Part shown: piece after piece, positions 29,163 to 38,141 of the stretch
Layout of the letters: each line of letters starts with the position of its first letter
How positions within the stretch are numbered: the first letter of the stretch is position 1
Assembly (NCBI GenBank): GCA_024513425.1
Contig: JANEIH010000003.1
Location: forward strand, 1 to 47,836
DNA length: 47,836 nt
Direction of reading: 5' to 3'
Source of the DNA: Sulfurimonas sp.
Lineage (GTDB): Bacteria; Campylobacterota; Campylobacteria; Campylobacterales; Sulfurimonadaceae
Translations under genes and position numbers: made by a program
The notes under the pieces: model-generated
Told to the model about the DNA's origin: nothing
Databases searched by the model: none
Seen by the model: only the letters and a program-made list of their open reading frames with translations

Positions 29163-29751
29163 ACAGTTGACAAAAAAGATTATTGCCGGAAAATACAAAG
29201 GCAAAAGATTAAAACTCCCCTCTAAAATAACAACACGAAGTTCAAAAGCGATTGTTCTAGAATCATTTTTCAATACACTACAATTTGATATTGTAGATGC
29301 AGTGTTTGTTGAGGTCTTTTCAGGTTCAGGTTCGGTCGGTCTTGAAGCACTTAGCCGTGGAGCGAAGCAGATATATTTTATGGAGCGTGACAGAGATGCC
29401 CTTAAGGGGCTCAAAGAAAATATAGCACAAACCAACCCCTCCGCCTGTGAGCTCTTTGGTGGGGATAGTTTTGAGAATATCAACACTATCATAAAGAGAC
29501 TCAAAAAAGCAAAGACAAAAGCCTATTTTTACATTGACCCGCCATTTAGCATACGCGAGGGGATGGAAGATATTTATGATAAAACTATAGAGTTGATAGC
29601 ATCTCTGTCGGCTGAGAATGTTATAATGATTATCATTGAACATATGAGTGGGCTTGATATACCTCAAAAAATAGGCAGTTTTACTATCAAAAAATCAAAA
29701 AAATTTGGAAATACAACACTTACATATCTTACAGATGAAAATATGGAATAA
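29149..29751 (+). CDS. rsmD: 16S rRNA (guanine966-N2)-methyltransferase
   Basis: A 200-aa Rossmann-fold methyltransferase acting on 16S rRNA. It shows GKYKGKRLKLP at the N-terminus, the SAM-binding segment EVFSGSGSVGLEALSRGA and the catalytic YFYIDPPFS (DPPF, N6/N2 MTase type IV motif). It begins 14 nt inside the preceding gene. A sigma-54-type promoter for flgI lies on its last codons. Confidence 0.9.
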   Translation: MKNNKQLTKKIIAGKYKGKRLKLPSKITTRSSKAIVLESFFNTLQFDIVDAVFVEVFSGSGSVGLEALSRGAKQIYFMERDRDALKGLKENIAQTNPSACELFGGDSFENINTIIKRLKKAKTKAYFYIDPPFSIREGMEDIYDKTIELIASLSAENVIMIIIEHMSGLDIPQKIGSFTIKKSKKFGNTTLTYLTDENME

Positions 29752-29760
29752 ATATTGCTA
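29744..29760 (+). promoter_or_regulatory. candidate sigma-54 promoter of flgI
   Basis: TGGAAT-N5-TTGCTA matches the -24/-12 pattern TGGCAC-N5-TTGCTT with GG-N10-GC spacing exact. It lies 30 nt before the flgI ATG, at the end of rsmD. In Campylobacter and Helicobacter, rod, ring and hook genes are RpoN/FlgR dependent, and flgR is in this window. Confidence 0.6.
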
Positions 29761-29789
29761 ATTTCTTGCATAATACAAGGATTTGTTTA

Positions 29790-30815
29790 ATGAAATATTT
29801 TTTAGGTTTCTTACTGTTTTTTACATCACTTCACGCAGCGAAAATCACAGATATTTCAAACATTGTCGGTGTTCGGGATAATCAGATTATTGGTTACTCT
29901 TTGGTTGTCGGTCTGAAAAAGACAGGAGATGGCACAACCTCAAAATTTACACTCCAATCAATTTCAAATATGTTAAAAGCGATGAATATCGATATGAATC
30001 CTGTAGATATTAAATCGAAAAATGTTGCAGCGGTTGTGGTAACAGCAACGCTTAAATCTTTTGCAAGACAGGGTGATAAATTTGATGTAACGGTATCTTC
30101 CATCGGTGATGCAAAATCTTTAGAGGGTGGAACACTTTTGATGACACCGCTTAAAGGGGTAGATGGAAAGATATATGCGTTGGCACAAGGTTCGCTTAGT
30201 ATTGGCGGACTCAACCAAAGAGGTGTTGGATCGGCGACACATCCAACGACAGGCATAGTCTTTGACGGCGGTTTTGTTGAGCGTGAGATAAACATCGACC
30301 TTTTTCATCAGCAGTATGCAACACTCTCTCTTAAAGAGTCCGGTTTTGAAAATGCAGTAGCTGTGCAAAAGGCGATAAATAGATACTACAATAGAGCAGT
30401 AGCAGTGGCAATGGACTCACGCAGCATCAAGTTAAAATGCCCGAAAAATCGTTCAATGATTGAGTTTTTGGCAGAAGTGCAAAACATCAATATAGATTAT
30501 AAAGTTAAAAATAAAATCATCATCAATGAAAAAACCGGAACTATTGTTGCCGGAGTAGATATACAACTAAAACCAACTATTCTTACGCATGGGGATATCA
30601 CGATTAAGATAGTCGAAAAAGATTCGATAAAGATGGATAAAAATCTTGCAATTGATATGAATGAGAATGAAATTTATACAAAAAAAGGTGCAACTACTGT
30701 TGCCAACCTTGTGCGTTCACTTCAAAAACTAGGGGCAACACCAAAAGATATCATCTCTATTTTAGAGGCGATGAAGAGTGCAGGGAGCATCTCTGCCGAG
30801 TTGGAGGTAATATAA
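29790..30815 (+). CDS. flgI: flagellar P-ring protein FlgI
   Basis: A periplasmic ring around the flagellar rod in the peptidoglycan layer. The ORF track starts at TTG 29766; the ATG at 29790, after CAAGG, gives a clean signal peptide MKYFLGFLLFFTSLHA. The mature protein has ITDISNIVGVRDNQIIGYSLVVGLKKTGDG, LTATLKSF-like strands, and ALAQGSLSIGG. About 341 aa, normal. The stop overlaps the flgJ start. It heads flgI-flgJ-flgM-flgN-like-flgK. Confidence 0.95.
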   Translation: MKYFLGFLLFFTSLHAAKITDISNIVGVRDNQIIGYSLVVGLKKTGDGTTSKFTLQSISNMLKAMNIDMNPVDIKSKNVAAVVVTATLKSFARQGDKFDVTVSSIGDAKSLEGGTLLMTPLKGVDGKIYALAQGSLSIGGLNQRGVGSATHPTTGIVFDGGFVEREINIDLFHQQYATLSLKESGFENAVAVQKAINRYYNRAVAVAMDSRSIKLKCPKNRSMIEFLAEVQNINIDYKVKNKIIINEKTGTIVAGVDIQLKPTILTHGDITIKIVEKDSIKMDKNLAIDMNENEIYTKKGATTVANLVRSLQKLGATPKDIISILEAMKSAGSISAELEVI

Positions 30816-31123
30816 TGAACTATGGATTAAATGCTTTAAGTGCACAGGCACAATTAGTCACACAAAATAAAGGCATCCCAAAGATTGATCCTCAGGCAGA
30901 GGATGAGGCATTGCGAAAGCAGACAGATGCTTTTGAAGCGATCATCATCAAAATGCTGATGGATAATGCGATGAAAGATGAGAAAAACATTTTCTCATCT
31001 CAAAATGATCCGGGAGATAAATTATACAAATCGATCTATAGAGATGAACTCTCAAAAGCAAGTGCGGGGAGTTTTGGTTTTTCGCAGATGCTTTATGACT
31101 ACTTGAGTCAAAAAAAATTGTGA
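30815..31123 (+). CDS. flgJ: rod-binding protein FlgJ, N-terminal domain only
   Basis: A 102-aa protein equal to the rod-capping half of FlgJ: TDAFEAIIIKMLMDNAM, then DKLYKSIYRDELSKASAGSFGFSQMLYDYL. The muramidase half of enterobacterial FlgJ is absent, as usual in Campylobacterota, so a separate peptidoglycan hydrolase must open the wall. It overlaps flgI by one base. Confidence 0.85.
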   Translation: MNYGLNALSAQAQLVTQNKGIPKIDPQAEDEALRKQTDAFEAIIIKMLMDNAMKDEKNIFSSQNDPGDKLYKSIYRDELSKASAGSFGFSQMLYDYLSQKKL

Positions 31124-31129
31124 AACAGA

Positions 31130-31156
31130 TTTAGAAAATCATAATTTTGTCGATAT
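31130..31156 (+). promoter_or_regulatory. candidate sigma-28 (FliA) promoter of flgM
   Basis: TTTAGAAA-N11-GTCGATAT compares with the flagellar consensus TAAAGTTT-N11-GCCGATAA; the CGAT core and the spacing fit. It stands 42 nt before flgM. A FliA promoter here would let sigma-28 activity raise its own anti-sigma factor, FlgM. Confidence 0.55.
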
Positions 31157-31198
31157 AACAGCATAGAGAAATTTTACAAGAGGTATGAAGGATAAAAT

Positions 31199-31408
31199 AT
31201 GATTCCAAATATTAGTAATTCAGTTGCGTGCGGTACTTTTTCAAGTAGTTTGAATAAAAACAAAGAGTTAAAACAAGATATGAAGTTAACTGCATTGAAA
31301 GATGACGGCAAAAACAGCATAGAAAAACTTAAAGAGGCTATTGAATCAGGTGAATATAAAGTAAATTTATCTGTGTTATCGGAGAAGATGGCAGATGAGC
31401 TACTTTAA
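31199..31408 (+). CDS. flgM: anti-sigma-28 factor FlgM
   Basis: A 69-aa protein with an unstructured N-terminal half and a C-terminal part IEKLKEAIESGEYKVNLSVLSEKMADELL, which matches the sigma-28-binding helices of FlgM (regulators ending xIxxGxYxxDxxxxAxxLL). It holds FliA inactive until hook completion. AAGGA lies before ATG. Short genes in this position are easily missed, but the family signature is good. Confidence 0.82.
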   Translation: MIPNISNSVACGTFSSSLNKNKELKQDMKLTALKDDGKNSIEKLKEAIESGEYKVNLSVLSEKMADELL

Positions 31409-31437
31409 GTAAAATAAAATAATTATGGGGGTTTGCG

Positions 31438-31866
31438 ATGCTTTCTCATCACTTACAAAATGCTTTAGAAGAGTTAAGAGATCTTATTGAAATTACCGAA
31501 TCAGATATAGAAGATATAAAAAAAGCAGAGCACAATTCCCAATTTGAAAGACTTTCGTTAAAAGAAGAGAAACTGAAAGTTTTTGAGACAAAAAAAGCGA
31601 TGATAGATCGTGAAATTTCCAATTTGATGACATTAAATCCAGATGTAGCACTTCCAGACCTTTTAAGCTCCCCACAGCATCAACTTCTAGATGATTTAAA
31701 AGTCGAACTCTCAAAACTTCATGAGGTCAATAAAAAATATGCAAAACTTATTTTGGTTGTCAGTAATCTGTATAACAGCTTTTTAGAGAGATTGGTTCCG
31801 ACAGAGATGCAAGGATATCAAAAGGTTGCATCAAAAGACTCTACTATTATGGAAGTAAGAGTATAA
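31438..31866 (+). CDS. FlgN-like flagellar chaperone
   Basis: A 142-aa all-helical protein with heptad-like charged repeats (EELRDLIEITESDIEDIKKAE, FERLSLKEEKLKVFETKKAM). The position between flgM and flgK and the helical hairpin layout fit FlgN, the export chaperone of the hook-filament junction proteins FlgK and FlgL. Sequence alone is weak; context carries the call. GGGGG lies 5-10 nt before ATG. Confidence 0.65.
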   Translation: MLSHHLQNALEELRDLIEITESDIEDIKKAEHNSQFERLSLKEEKLKVFETKKAMIDREISNLMTLNPDVALPDLLSSPQHQLLDDLKVELSKLHEVNKKYAKLILVVSNLYNSFLERLVPTEMQGYQKVASKDSTIMEVRV

Positions 31867-31867
31867 T

Positions 31868-33751
31868 ATGGCATCAATTTTTAATGCATTAAATATCGGC
31901 TACAGTGGATTGAATGCTGCACAGGTCGGTATTAATACAACTGGGCATAACATCTCCAATGCCGAGACAAAGGGCTATACAAGAGAGCGTGTCGTTACAG
32001 CAGCCACAACACCTGTCACTATGCGACAAGGGCAGGTTGGTAACGGCACAGAGGTTCAAGATATTAAGCGTCTGTTTGATAATTTTGTATTTGACAGATA
32101 TAGCAGTATATCATCCGATAAAGAGTATAGTGATTTTGAAAAGCAGACACTAGAAGAGCTCTCAACATATTTTCCTGAGATTGATGGGGTAGGTATCAAA
32201 GCAGATTTGGCAGAATACTATAATATGTGGCAAACATTTGCAGATAACCCCGATAACGATTCCATTAAGGTCGCTCTGGCAAAACAGACAGAAACGCTCT
32301 CTGCGCATATAACACAAACGCATGAACAGGTTTTAAGTCTGCAGATGCAGATTAATGACCAACTTGCAGTAAATATTGAAGAGGTGAACTCTCTTGCAAA
32401 ACAGCTTGCTGATTTAAATATTGCTATAGATGTTGCAGAATCCGGTGGAATATATACGGCAAATGATCTGCGTGACCAGAGAAATGTAATTGAACAAAGC
32501 CTCTCAAGACTTATAGGTGCGAAAGTAAATCAAGGAGAATCAGAGTCCAATATACAGATAGATAGCAACTCAAACACAAGAGCAGGGAGCTATACTTTAA
32601 GTGTGAATGGATTTAATATTGTTGACGGCAATTCCTATCATCCTCTAAAACTAACAAAAGATGACAATAAATATGGTTTTTATAATCTCTATTATGAAAG
32701 AAGAGACGGAACGCTCATTCCATTTGAAGAGAAAGTGACAAACGGAAGAGTCGGTGTGATTTTTGATTTGCGTGGTAGATTGGTCGAAACAACAAATGGT
32801 ATGCCGACTGATGGCGTGTTGCAAAAAGTCGCAACGGATTTGTATGCATTTACGCATGGCTTGATTGAAGGTACAAACAATCTCTATGCAGAGAGTGCAA
32901 CGACAAAGATGGAGTCAAATACTTTAACTGATATTGGAGCGACAAGTTCCATTGTCTATTCACCTTTAAATGTAAATTCGGGTGCTTTTAATATTATTGT
33001 TTATGATATTGACGGCAATGAAGTGGCCTCTAGAAAAATTAATATCGACCATGCCACATCGATGTCAGGTGCGGCAGGCTCAAACTCTATAGAAGGACAG
33101 ATAGTTGCTACCGTGGATGACAATGGTGACTCCAATGCCAATAATGATATTGATGATTTTATGACATTTAATTTCCGAGCCGCAAGAAGCGGTGAATTGC
33201 GTCTAGAGTTAGGATTGGATCCACAATCTGAATCTATGGGGTACACATTTGCCATCAAAGATGAACTGCTAGACGGTAAGTTTTCATCTGGTAGTAATTT
33301 TGCAGGAGCATTGGGGCTTAGAAGATTTTTTGATGGAGACAGCACAAGCAGTATTAAACTCAATTCAGAGCTAGACGACAATCCGACAAAAATTCATGCA
33401 GGTTTCTCTTCTACAGCAGGTGATAGCAGAGTTGCACTCAATATGGTACAGCAACAGTTTGAGTCATATAAATTCCAAGTTGGTGTTGAAGAGTATGACA
33501 CTACTCCATACGGTATGTTCGATATCACCGCGACCTATATAGGTACTGCTACAAATGCAGCAATAACAAGAAATGAAACAGTGACGGCACAGTTTAACTC
33601 GACAGAGATGGAGTATTTTTCTATTTCAAAAGTAAGTATTGATGAAGAGATGACAAATCTCATAAAATATCAAACCTCTTACGGTGCAGCTGCAAAGGTT
33701 ATTACAACAGTTGACCAGATGATGCAGACACTTCTTGGAATCAGGCAGTAG
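31868..33751 (+). CDS. flgK: hook-filament junction protein FlgK
   Basis: The first junction protein between hook and filament (627 aa). The N-terminal axial motif IFNALNIGYSGLNAAQVGINTTGHNISNAETKGYTRE and the C-terminal YQTSYGAAAKVITTVDQMMQTLLGIRQ are the conserved rod/hook D0 helices. The variable middle (about 330-540) is Ser/Asn/Asp-rich and surface exposed. It starts 1 nt after the FlgN-like gene. Confidence 0.95.
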   Translation: MASIFNALNIGYSGLNAAQVGINTTGHNISNAETKGYTRERVVTAATTPVTMRQGQVGNGTEVQDIKRLFDNFVFDRYSSISSDKEYSDFEKQTLEELSTYFPEIDGVGIKADLAEYYNMWQTFADNPDNDSIKVALAKQTETLSAHITQTHEQVLSLQMQINDQLAVNIEEVNSLAKQLADLNIAIDVAESGGIYTANDLRDQRNVIEQSLSRLIGAKVNQGESESNIQIDSNSNTRAGSYTLSVNGFNIVDGNSYHPLKLTKDDNKYGFYNLYYERRDGTLIPFEEKVTNGRVGVIFDLRGRLVETTNGMPTDGVLQKVATDLYAFTHGLIEGTNNLYAESATTKMESNTLTDIGATSSIVYSPLNVNSGAFNIIVYDIDGNEVASRKINIDHATSMSGAAGSNSIEGQIVATVDDNGDSNANNDIDDFMTFNFRAARSGELRLELGLDPQSESMGYTFAIKDELLDGKFSSGSNFAGALGLRRFFDGDSTSSIKLNSELDDNPTKIHAGFSSTAGDSRVALNMVQQQFESYKFQVGVEEYDTTPYGMFDITATYIGTATNAAITRNETVTAQFNSTEMEYFSISKVSIDEEMTNLIKYQTSYGAAAKVITTVDQMMQTLLGIRQ

Positions 33752-33752
33752 A

Positions 33753-34553
33753 GTGTTCCCAAAAGTCAGTGTTGTTTTACTTTTTAGTATCTTTTTCTTC
33801 GCTTTTTTTGGCTCTTTTGTCTATACGACAAGTCCCTATATGCTTGATAGTCATGCCATTTTACTTAAACCTTCATCAATGCATCTTCTAGGTACGGACA
33901 GACTTGGGCGTGATATCTTGGCGCGTTTGATTGAGGGTGGAAAGGTATCTTTGATTATAGGTGTCGGGAGTGCATTTATAGCCTCTTTTATAGGAGTGAT
34001 TTTGGGCTCAATTGCTGGATATTATCGAGGAGTTGTTGATAAGTCATTTATCATCATAGTCGATCTGTTTTTAACTTTTCCTACTTTCTTTTTACTTTTA
34101 GCCCTTGTCTCTTATGTCAATGCTTCGACATCTGTGCTTATTATTATCATTTCAGTTACCGGATGGATGACAACAGCGCGTTTGATTCGTTCTGAGAGTT
34201 TTAAAATCACTTCGCAACCATATATTAAGATACTTAACATCGCAAAAGTTAAAAAAATCAAGATACTTTTAAAATATTATACACCGATTTTAGCTCCGAT
34301 TTTTTTTGTCAGTTTTACTTTTGGTGTCGGAGGTGCTATACTTGCAGAATCAGGTTTGAGTTTCTTGGGTTTGGGTATTGTTGCACCACAGATGAGCTGG
34401 GGTTCAATTCTTAGTGGTGGAAAAGATGTCATAGAGACTGCGTGGTGGGTAAGCCTCTTCCCGGGTCTTTTGATATTTTTAGTGACTTTTTCTTTGATAA
34501 ATATCTCAAACTACCTGCAACAGTTAACAAATCAAAAAGAGATAGGTTCTTAA
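33753..34553 (+). CDS. ABC transporter permease, OppC/DppC type
   Basis: An inner-membrane permease of a peptide/nickel-type importer. The ORF track starts at TTG 33735 inside flgK; GTG 33753, right after the flgK stop, gives a 266-aa protein starting with a hydrophobic segment. TDRLGRDILARLIEGGKVSLIIG and the cytoplasmic EAA-like loop LAESGLSFLGLGIVAPQMSWGSIL are hallmarks of the DppC subfamily, and about six membrane segments fit. The partner permease, ATPases and binding protein are not in this window. Confidence 0.88.
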   Translation: MFPKVSVVLLFSIFFFAFFGSFVYTTSPYMLDSHAILLKPSSMHLLGTDRLGRDILARLIEGGKVSLIIGVGSAFIASFIGVILGSIAGYYRGVVDKSFIIIVDLFLTFPTFFLLLALVSYVNASTSVLIIIISVTGWMTTARLIRSESFKITSQPYIKILNIAKVKKIKILLKYYTPILAPIFFVSFTFGVGGAILAESGLSFLGLGIVAPQMSWGSILSGGKDVIETAWWVSLFPGLLIFLVTFSLINISNYLQQLTNQKEIGS

Positions 34554-34563
34554 AGGAGAAGAG

Positions 34564-35598
34564 ATGCCAAAGAGGCAATTAGGTTATTTTTTTATCGTAA
34601 CAGCTAGCGTGATTATTGTTTTGGCAGGGGTAAAATTTGCCGCAAGTATTATTGTCCCTTTTTTGCTCTCACTCTTCATCGCCATCATTCTCTCCCCGTT
34701 ATATAATTTTTTTAAATCAAAAGGTATGCCAGATACTCTCTCGATTGTTATTGTTATGAGCATTTTTTTGTTTTTACTAGTTTTTATCGCAAATCTTATA
34801 GGAACATCTGTTCATAATTTTAGTGCGAATATTGATCACTATTCATCAAAACTTATTATCTATTATCAGTTTTTATCAAATTTTGCGGAAAATTTTGGCG
34901 TGGAGATACCTGTCGATGAGATAAGAACAATGTTTGATTCTAAACAGATTATGAATTTTTCCACATCTATTATTAGAGGACTTAGTGCAATGTTTACCAA
35001 TGGTTTTGTGGTAATTCTAACTGTTGTTTTTATGCTGTTGGAATCAAAACATTTTACAGACAAAATTCGCTTTGCAGATGGCAATAGAGAGACAATAGGG
35101 CATATCAATCAAATTTTTACACAGATAAAAAGTTATATGGTTATCAAAACATTGATCTCACTGTTTACCGGCTTTATTGTTTGGTTGTTTCTTGCGTTTA
35201 TCGGTATTGACTACGCTTTTTTATGGGGAGTATTGGCATTTTTATTTAACTTTATTCCAAACATCGGTTCTATCATCGCAGCAGTACCGGCAGTACTTAT
35301 TGCTTTGGTACAGCTTGGAGGTTTTAGTGCTTTGATTGTGACTGTTTTTTATGTCGTTATCAATATTATTATAGGCTCTATCTTAGAACCAAAAGTGATG
35401 GGAAAAGGGTTGGGTCTCTCAACACTAGTGGTCTTTTTATCTTTGATATTTTGGGGATGGCTTTTAGGTATGGTGGGAATGCTTCTCTCTATTCCACTTA
35501 CTATCATGGCAAAAATTATTTTTGCTGCCAATGAAAATACAAAATGGCTTGCTGTACTTCTAGGAAGTGGGAAAAATCTGGCAGTAGAGACAAAATAG
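34564..35598 (+). CDS. AI-2E family transporter (PerM/TqsA type)
   Basis: A 344-aa membrane protein with about seven to eight hydrophobic segments, the N-terminal pair SIIVPFLLSLFIAIILSPLYNFFKSKG, a soluble loop with NFSANIDHYSSKL, and the conserved FLFNFIPNIGSIIAAVPAVLIAL and SILEPKVMGKGLGLSTLVVFLSLIFWGWLLG. The family (UPF0118) includes exporters of AI-2 and Na+/H+ antiporters, so the substrate cannot be told. GGAGAAG is the SD. It ends in a hairpin terminator shared with the convergent gene. Confidence 0.88.
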   Translation: MPKRQLGYFFIVTASVIIVLAGVKFAASIIVPFLLSLFIAIILSPLYNFFKSKGMPDTLSIVIVMSIFLFLLVFIANLIGTSVHNFSANIDHYSSKLIIYYQFLSNFAENFGVEIPVDEIRTMFDSKQIMNFSTSIIRGLSAMFTNGFVVILTVVFMLLESKHFTDKIRFADGNRETIGHINQIFTQIKSYMVIKTLISLFTGFIVWLFLAFIGIDYAFLWGVLAFLFNFIPNIGSIIAAVPAVLIALVQLGGFSALIVTVFYVVINIIIGSILEPKVMGKGLGLSTLVVFLSLIFWGWLLGMVGMLLSIPLTIMAKIIFAANENTKWLAVLLGSGKNLAVETK

Positions 35599-35614
35599 CA
35601 TATCTATTTTTTTT
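35592..35614. terminator. bidirectional terminator
   Basis: A 7-bp AAAATAG / CTATTTT stem with loop CATAT, then four more T on the plus strand. It covers the stop codons of the convergent AI-2E and radical SAM genes, which are only 5 nt apart. Confidence 0.6.
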
Positions 35615-36581
35615 GTTTTCTCATACTGTTCGCAGCAGGTATTAAAAACTCCAAAGCACCTAACTTTTTGACGACAATCTCTCCCTTATTTAAGAGTCTC
35701 TCTACTCTTTGCTTGCTTGCATCATCAAAGAGCAGTACAATATCCTCTTGCGTGAGAGGACGCTTATCTAGAGTGTTGAGTATCTCCTCTTCATTGTAGC
35801 TAGCGTGATTTTCTTCTGTGTGGTGGCGTGAGGCTATGTGGATAGGTAAGGAGGTTGCAAACATATGAGAGAGGGTGTGAAGCTCTTTGTAGCTGATTCC
35901 CATTACAGGATAAGCCGGCGGTCTGTCTATTGTTCCAAGGTCTATTCTTGAGGCATTTATAGATAGGAGAATATTGTTGAGTTTTTCTACCTCTTCTCTT
36001 GTATCATTAAGCCCATGAACAAAGAGTATCTCTACAAAGAGTTTACCTCTGTACTCTTTTGAAAAAGCTTCTACTCTTTTTACAATATCTTCTATCTCAA
36101 TATCTCTATGTGGTCTATCTATCTTTTTAAAGATTTCAGGCGTTACGGCATCTAAAGAGAGCTTGACCTGATTGAGTTTTAGAAGTGATTTGTAAACTTT
36201 TTCATCGATGAGTGTTGCAGAGTTTGTCAATATAAGTGTTTGAACATCACCTTTTATTGCATCTATTGCATTGATAAGTTCATCAAGACAGGGGTAGAGT
36301 GTTGGTTCTCCATTGGCAGTGAGCGTTATAACATCTATCTTTTCATCAAGATGTTTTTGAAGTTCGTTGATAATTTCAGGGACACCTACTGTCTCTTTTT
36401 GGCTTGCAACTGTTGCAGAGGGTGCAAGCTCACAGTAGAGACAGTCAAAATTACACTGTTTGCGTGAGGGAGAGAGGTCAACTCCAAGACTCATTCCAAA
36501 ACGGCGTGAGTTTACAGGACCAAAGATTGTCTTATTTTTTTCCACTGACTCTGTGGCACTCGTTAATGAAATGTTTTGCAT
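35604..36581 (-). CDS. radical SAM protein (COG0731-like)
   Basis: A protein of up to 325 aa. [20 protein letters not shown] and the cluster motif CNFDCLYCE (CxxxCxxC) lie near the N-terminus, followed by [18 protein letters not shown] and [20 protein letters not shown], the usual pattern of this family. The C-terminal 70 residues look like a winged helix ([33 protein letters not shown]), probably for nucleic acid or a partner. The substrate is unknown. The start is uncertain: ATG 36581 is 50 nt inside hemE, whereas GTG 36545 would give a 313-aa protein starting nearer the conserved region. Confidence 0.85.
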   Translation of the reverse strand: MQNISLTSATESVEKNKTIFGPVNSRRFGMSLGVDLSPSRKQCNFDCLYCELAPSATVASQKETVGVPEIINELQKHLDEKIDVITLTANGEPTLYPCLDELINAIDAIKGDVQTLILTNSATLIDEKVYKSLLKLNQVKLSLDAVTPEIFKKIDRPHRDIEIEDIVKRVEAFSKEYRGKLFVEILFVHGLNDTREEVEKLNNILLSINASRIDLGTIDRPPAYPVMGISYKELHTLSHMFATSLPIHIASRHHTEENHASYNEEEILNTLDKRPLTQEDIVLLFDDASKQRVERLLNKGEIVVKKLGALEFLIPAANSMRKQKK

Positions 36582-37572
36582 TTTCTACCGAAACATCAGG
36601 AAGTATTCCGTGACCGAGATTAAAGATATGGCGTTTGCCTTGCATTGTCTCTTGGATAGCTTCCACGCACTGCGTGGTTGCCTCTTTTGAATAGAGTCGG
36701 CATGGTTCCATATTGCCCTGAAGAATATAGTTATCACCTAAACGCTCTTTGGCAAATGCAAGAGGTGTTGACCAATCTACACCAAATACATCAAAGTTAC
36801 CATAGACTTTGTCTAAAAATGCAGGAATCCCTTTGGGGAAGATGATAACGGGAATGTGAGGATACTTCTCTTTTAAATACTCCGCAATCTCTACCATGTA
36901 TTTCCATGAGAACTCATCATATTTTCCAGGCTCAATTGCCGCCGCCCATGAGTCAAATATCTGAACAACATCGATGCCGGCTTGGATCTGTTTTTCCATA
37001 TAGAGCTTAACAACATCAGTTACTTTTCTGAGTATCTTGTGTAGTAGTTCCGGGTTTGAATAGATCATTTTTTTACAGATGTTATATGTTTTTGTCCCTT
37101 GTCCTTCAATCATATATGTTGCAAGTGTCCATGGTGCACCCGTAAAGCCTATAAGTGCTTTATCATCTGCAAGGCGTTCTTTGATGAGCTTGATAGTATC
37201 ATAAACATATGTCAGCTTGCTTGCGGCTTCTTCACCACCGATAAGCCTGTTGAGATCATGTTTGTTGGTGATTGGGTCTGCAAATTTAGGGCCTTCACCT
37301 TTTACAAAAGAGAGGTTCATTCCCATTTCATCTGGAATAACCAAAATATCGCTAAACAAAATTGCCGCATCAACATCCAAGATATCAACAGGCTGGAGTG
37401 TTACTTCGCAGGCCATTTCAGGATTGTGGCAAAGATTTAAAAAGTCACCTGCTTTTGAACGCACTTCCATATACTCCGGTAGATAACGCCCGGCTTGTCT
37501 CATCATCCATACGGGAGTGTATGGTGTCTCTTTACCAAAACAGGCATCTACAAATATTTTACGAGTGGGCAT
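36532..37572 (-). CDS. hemE: uroporphyrinogen decarboxylase HemE
   Basis: It decarboxylates uroporphyrinogen III to coproporphyrinogen III in haem synthesis. At 346 aa it is normal. It has [15 protein letters not shown] at the N-terminus (substrate-binding Arg), the [14 protein letters not shown] loop, [22 protein letters not shown] and [16 protein letters not shown] at the end. It overlaps the radical SAM gene by up to 50 nt. Confidence 0.97.
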   Translation of the reverse strand: MPTRKIFVDACFGKETPYTPVWMMRQAGRYLPEYMEVRSKAGDFLNLCHNPEMACEVTLQPVDILDVDAAILFSDILVIPDEMGMNLSFVKGEGPKFADPITNKHDLNRLIGGEEAASKLTYVYDTIKLIKERLADDKALIGFTGAPWTLATYMIEGQGTKTYNICKKMIYSNPELLHKILRKVTDVVKLYMEKQIQAGIDVVQIFDSWAAAIEPGKYDEFSWKYMVEIAEYLKEKYPHIPVIIFPKGIPAFLDKVYGNFDVFGVDWSTPLAFAKERLGDNYILQGNMEPCRLYSKEATTQCVEAIQETMQGKRHIFNLGHGILPDVSVENAKHFINECHRVSGKK

Positions 37573-37621
37573 TTAGTACCTCTTTGTATCGAATTTTAAT
37601 TCCTATTTCCATTATTTCCCT

Positions 37622-38140
37622 TTAATGTTTATGTCCAACTTTACTTAAAAAGTATAAACCGACAGCAACAGCTGTAATTGAAAGTGCTAAATAGAGTAAC
37701 TCAAGCGGAGTATTGTAGCTAGTAAGTCCGACTTTTTTAAAAAAACCAACAATTAAAACCATTACGATTACTTTGGATATTTTGTCTTTGAGTTGATCTA
37801 ATGAATGAATAGAGAGGATTTTATTTTCTCGATCCTTATCATTGCGTGCAGTATCAATATCTGAAATAAAAAGCTCATAAAGACCAAATGAAAACAGCAA
37901 CATTACAACACCGATAAGATAGAGATCTACAGCCCCAATGATACCACCAATTACAAGCTCATGAAAATGTTCAAGATGATGATGGTTTAGATAGGCATTG
38001 AAAACAAGTTTAAGTGTTTCATAGATATCAAATGATGCTACGACGAAAAGTATTATAGCGCCAATAAGACCAAAAATAACAGCCATAAGAACTATAAAGC
38101 GTGAGCCCCAAAGTCCTTCTTCAAAGATTTTTTCTAGCAT
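37622..38140 (-). CDS. UPF0114 (YqhA) family membrane protein
   Basis: A 172-aa protein with about four membrane helices: RFIVLMAVIFGLIGAIILFVVASFDI, VIGGIIGAVDLYLIGVVMLLFSFGLYELFIS, VIVMVLIVGFFKK and LLYLALSITAVAVGLYFL. The signature VDLYLIGVVLLIFSFGLYELFIS matches YqhA. The function is unknown. A His-rich turn (NHHHLEHFHE) sits in the first loop and KVGHKH ends the chain. The gene lies 2 nt after asd. Confidence 0.88.
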   Translation of the reverse strand: MLEKIFEEGLWGSRFIVLMAVIFGLIGAIILFVVASFDIYETLKLVFNAYLNHHHLEHFHELVIGGIIGAVDLYLIGVVMLLFSFGLYELFISDIDTARNDKDRENKILSIHSLDQLKDKISKVIVMVLIVGFFKKVGLTSYNTPLELLYLALSITAVAVGLYFLSKVGHKH

Positions 38141-38141
38141 T

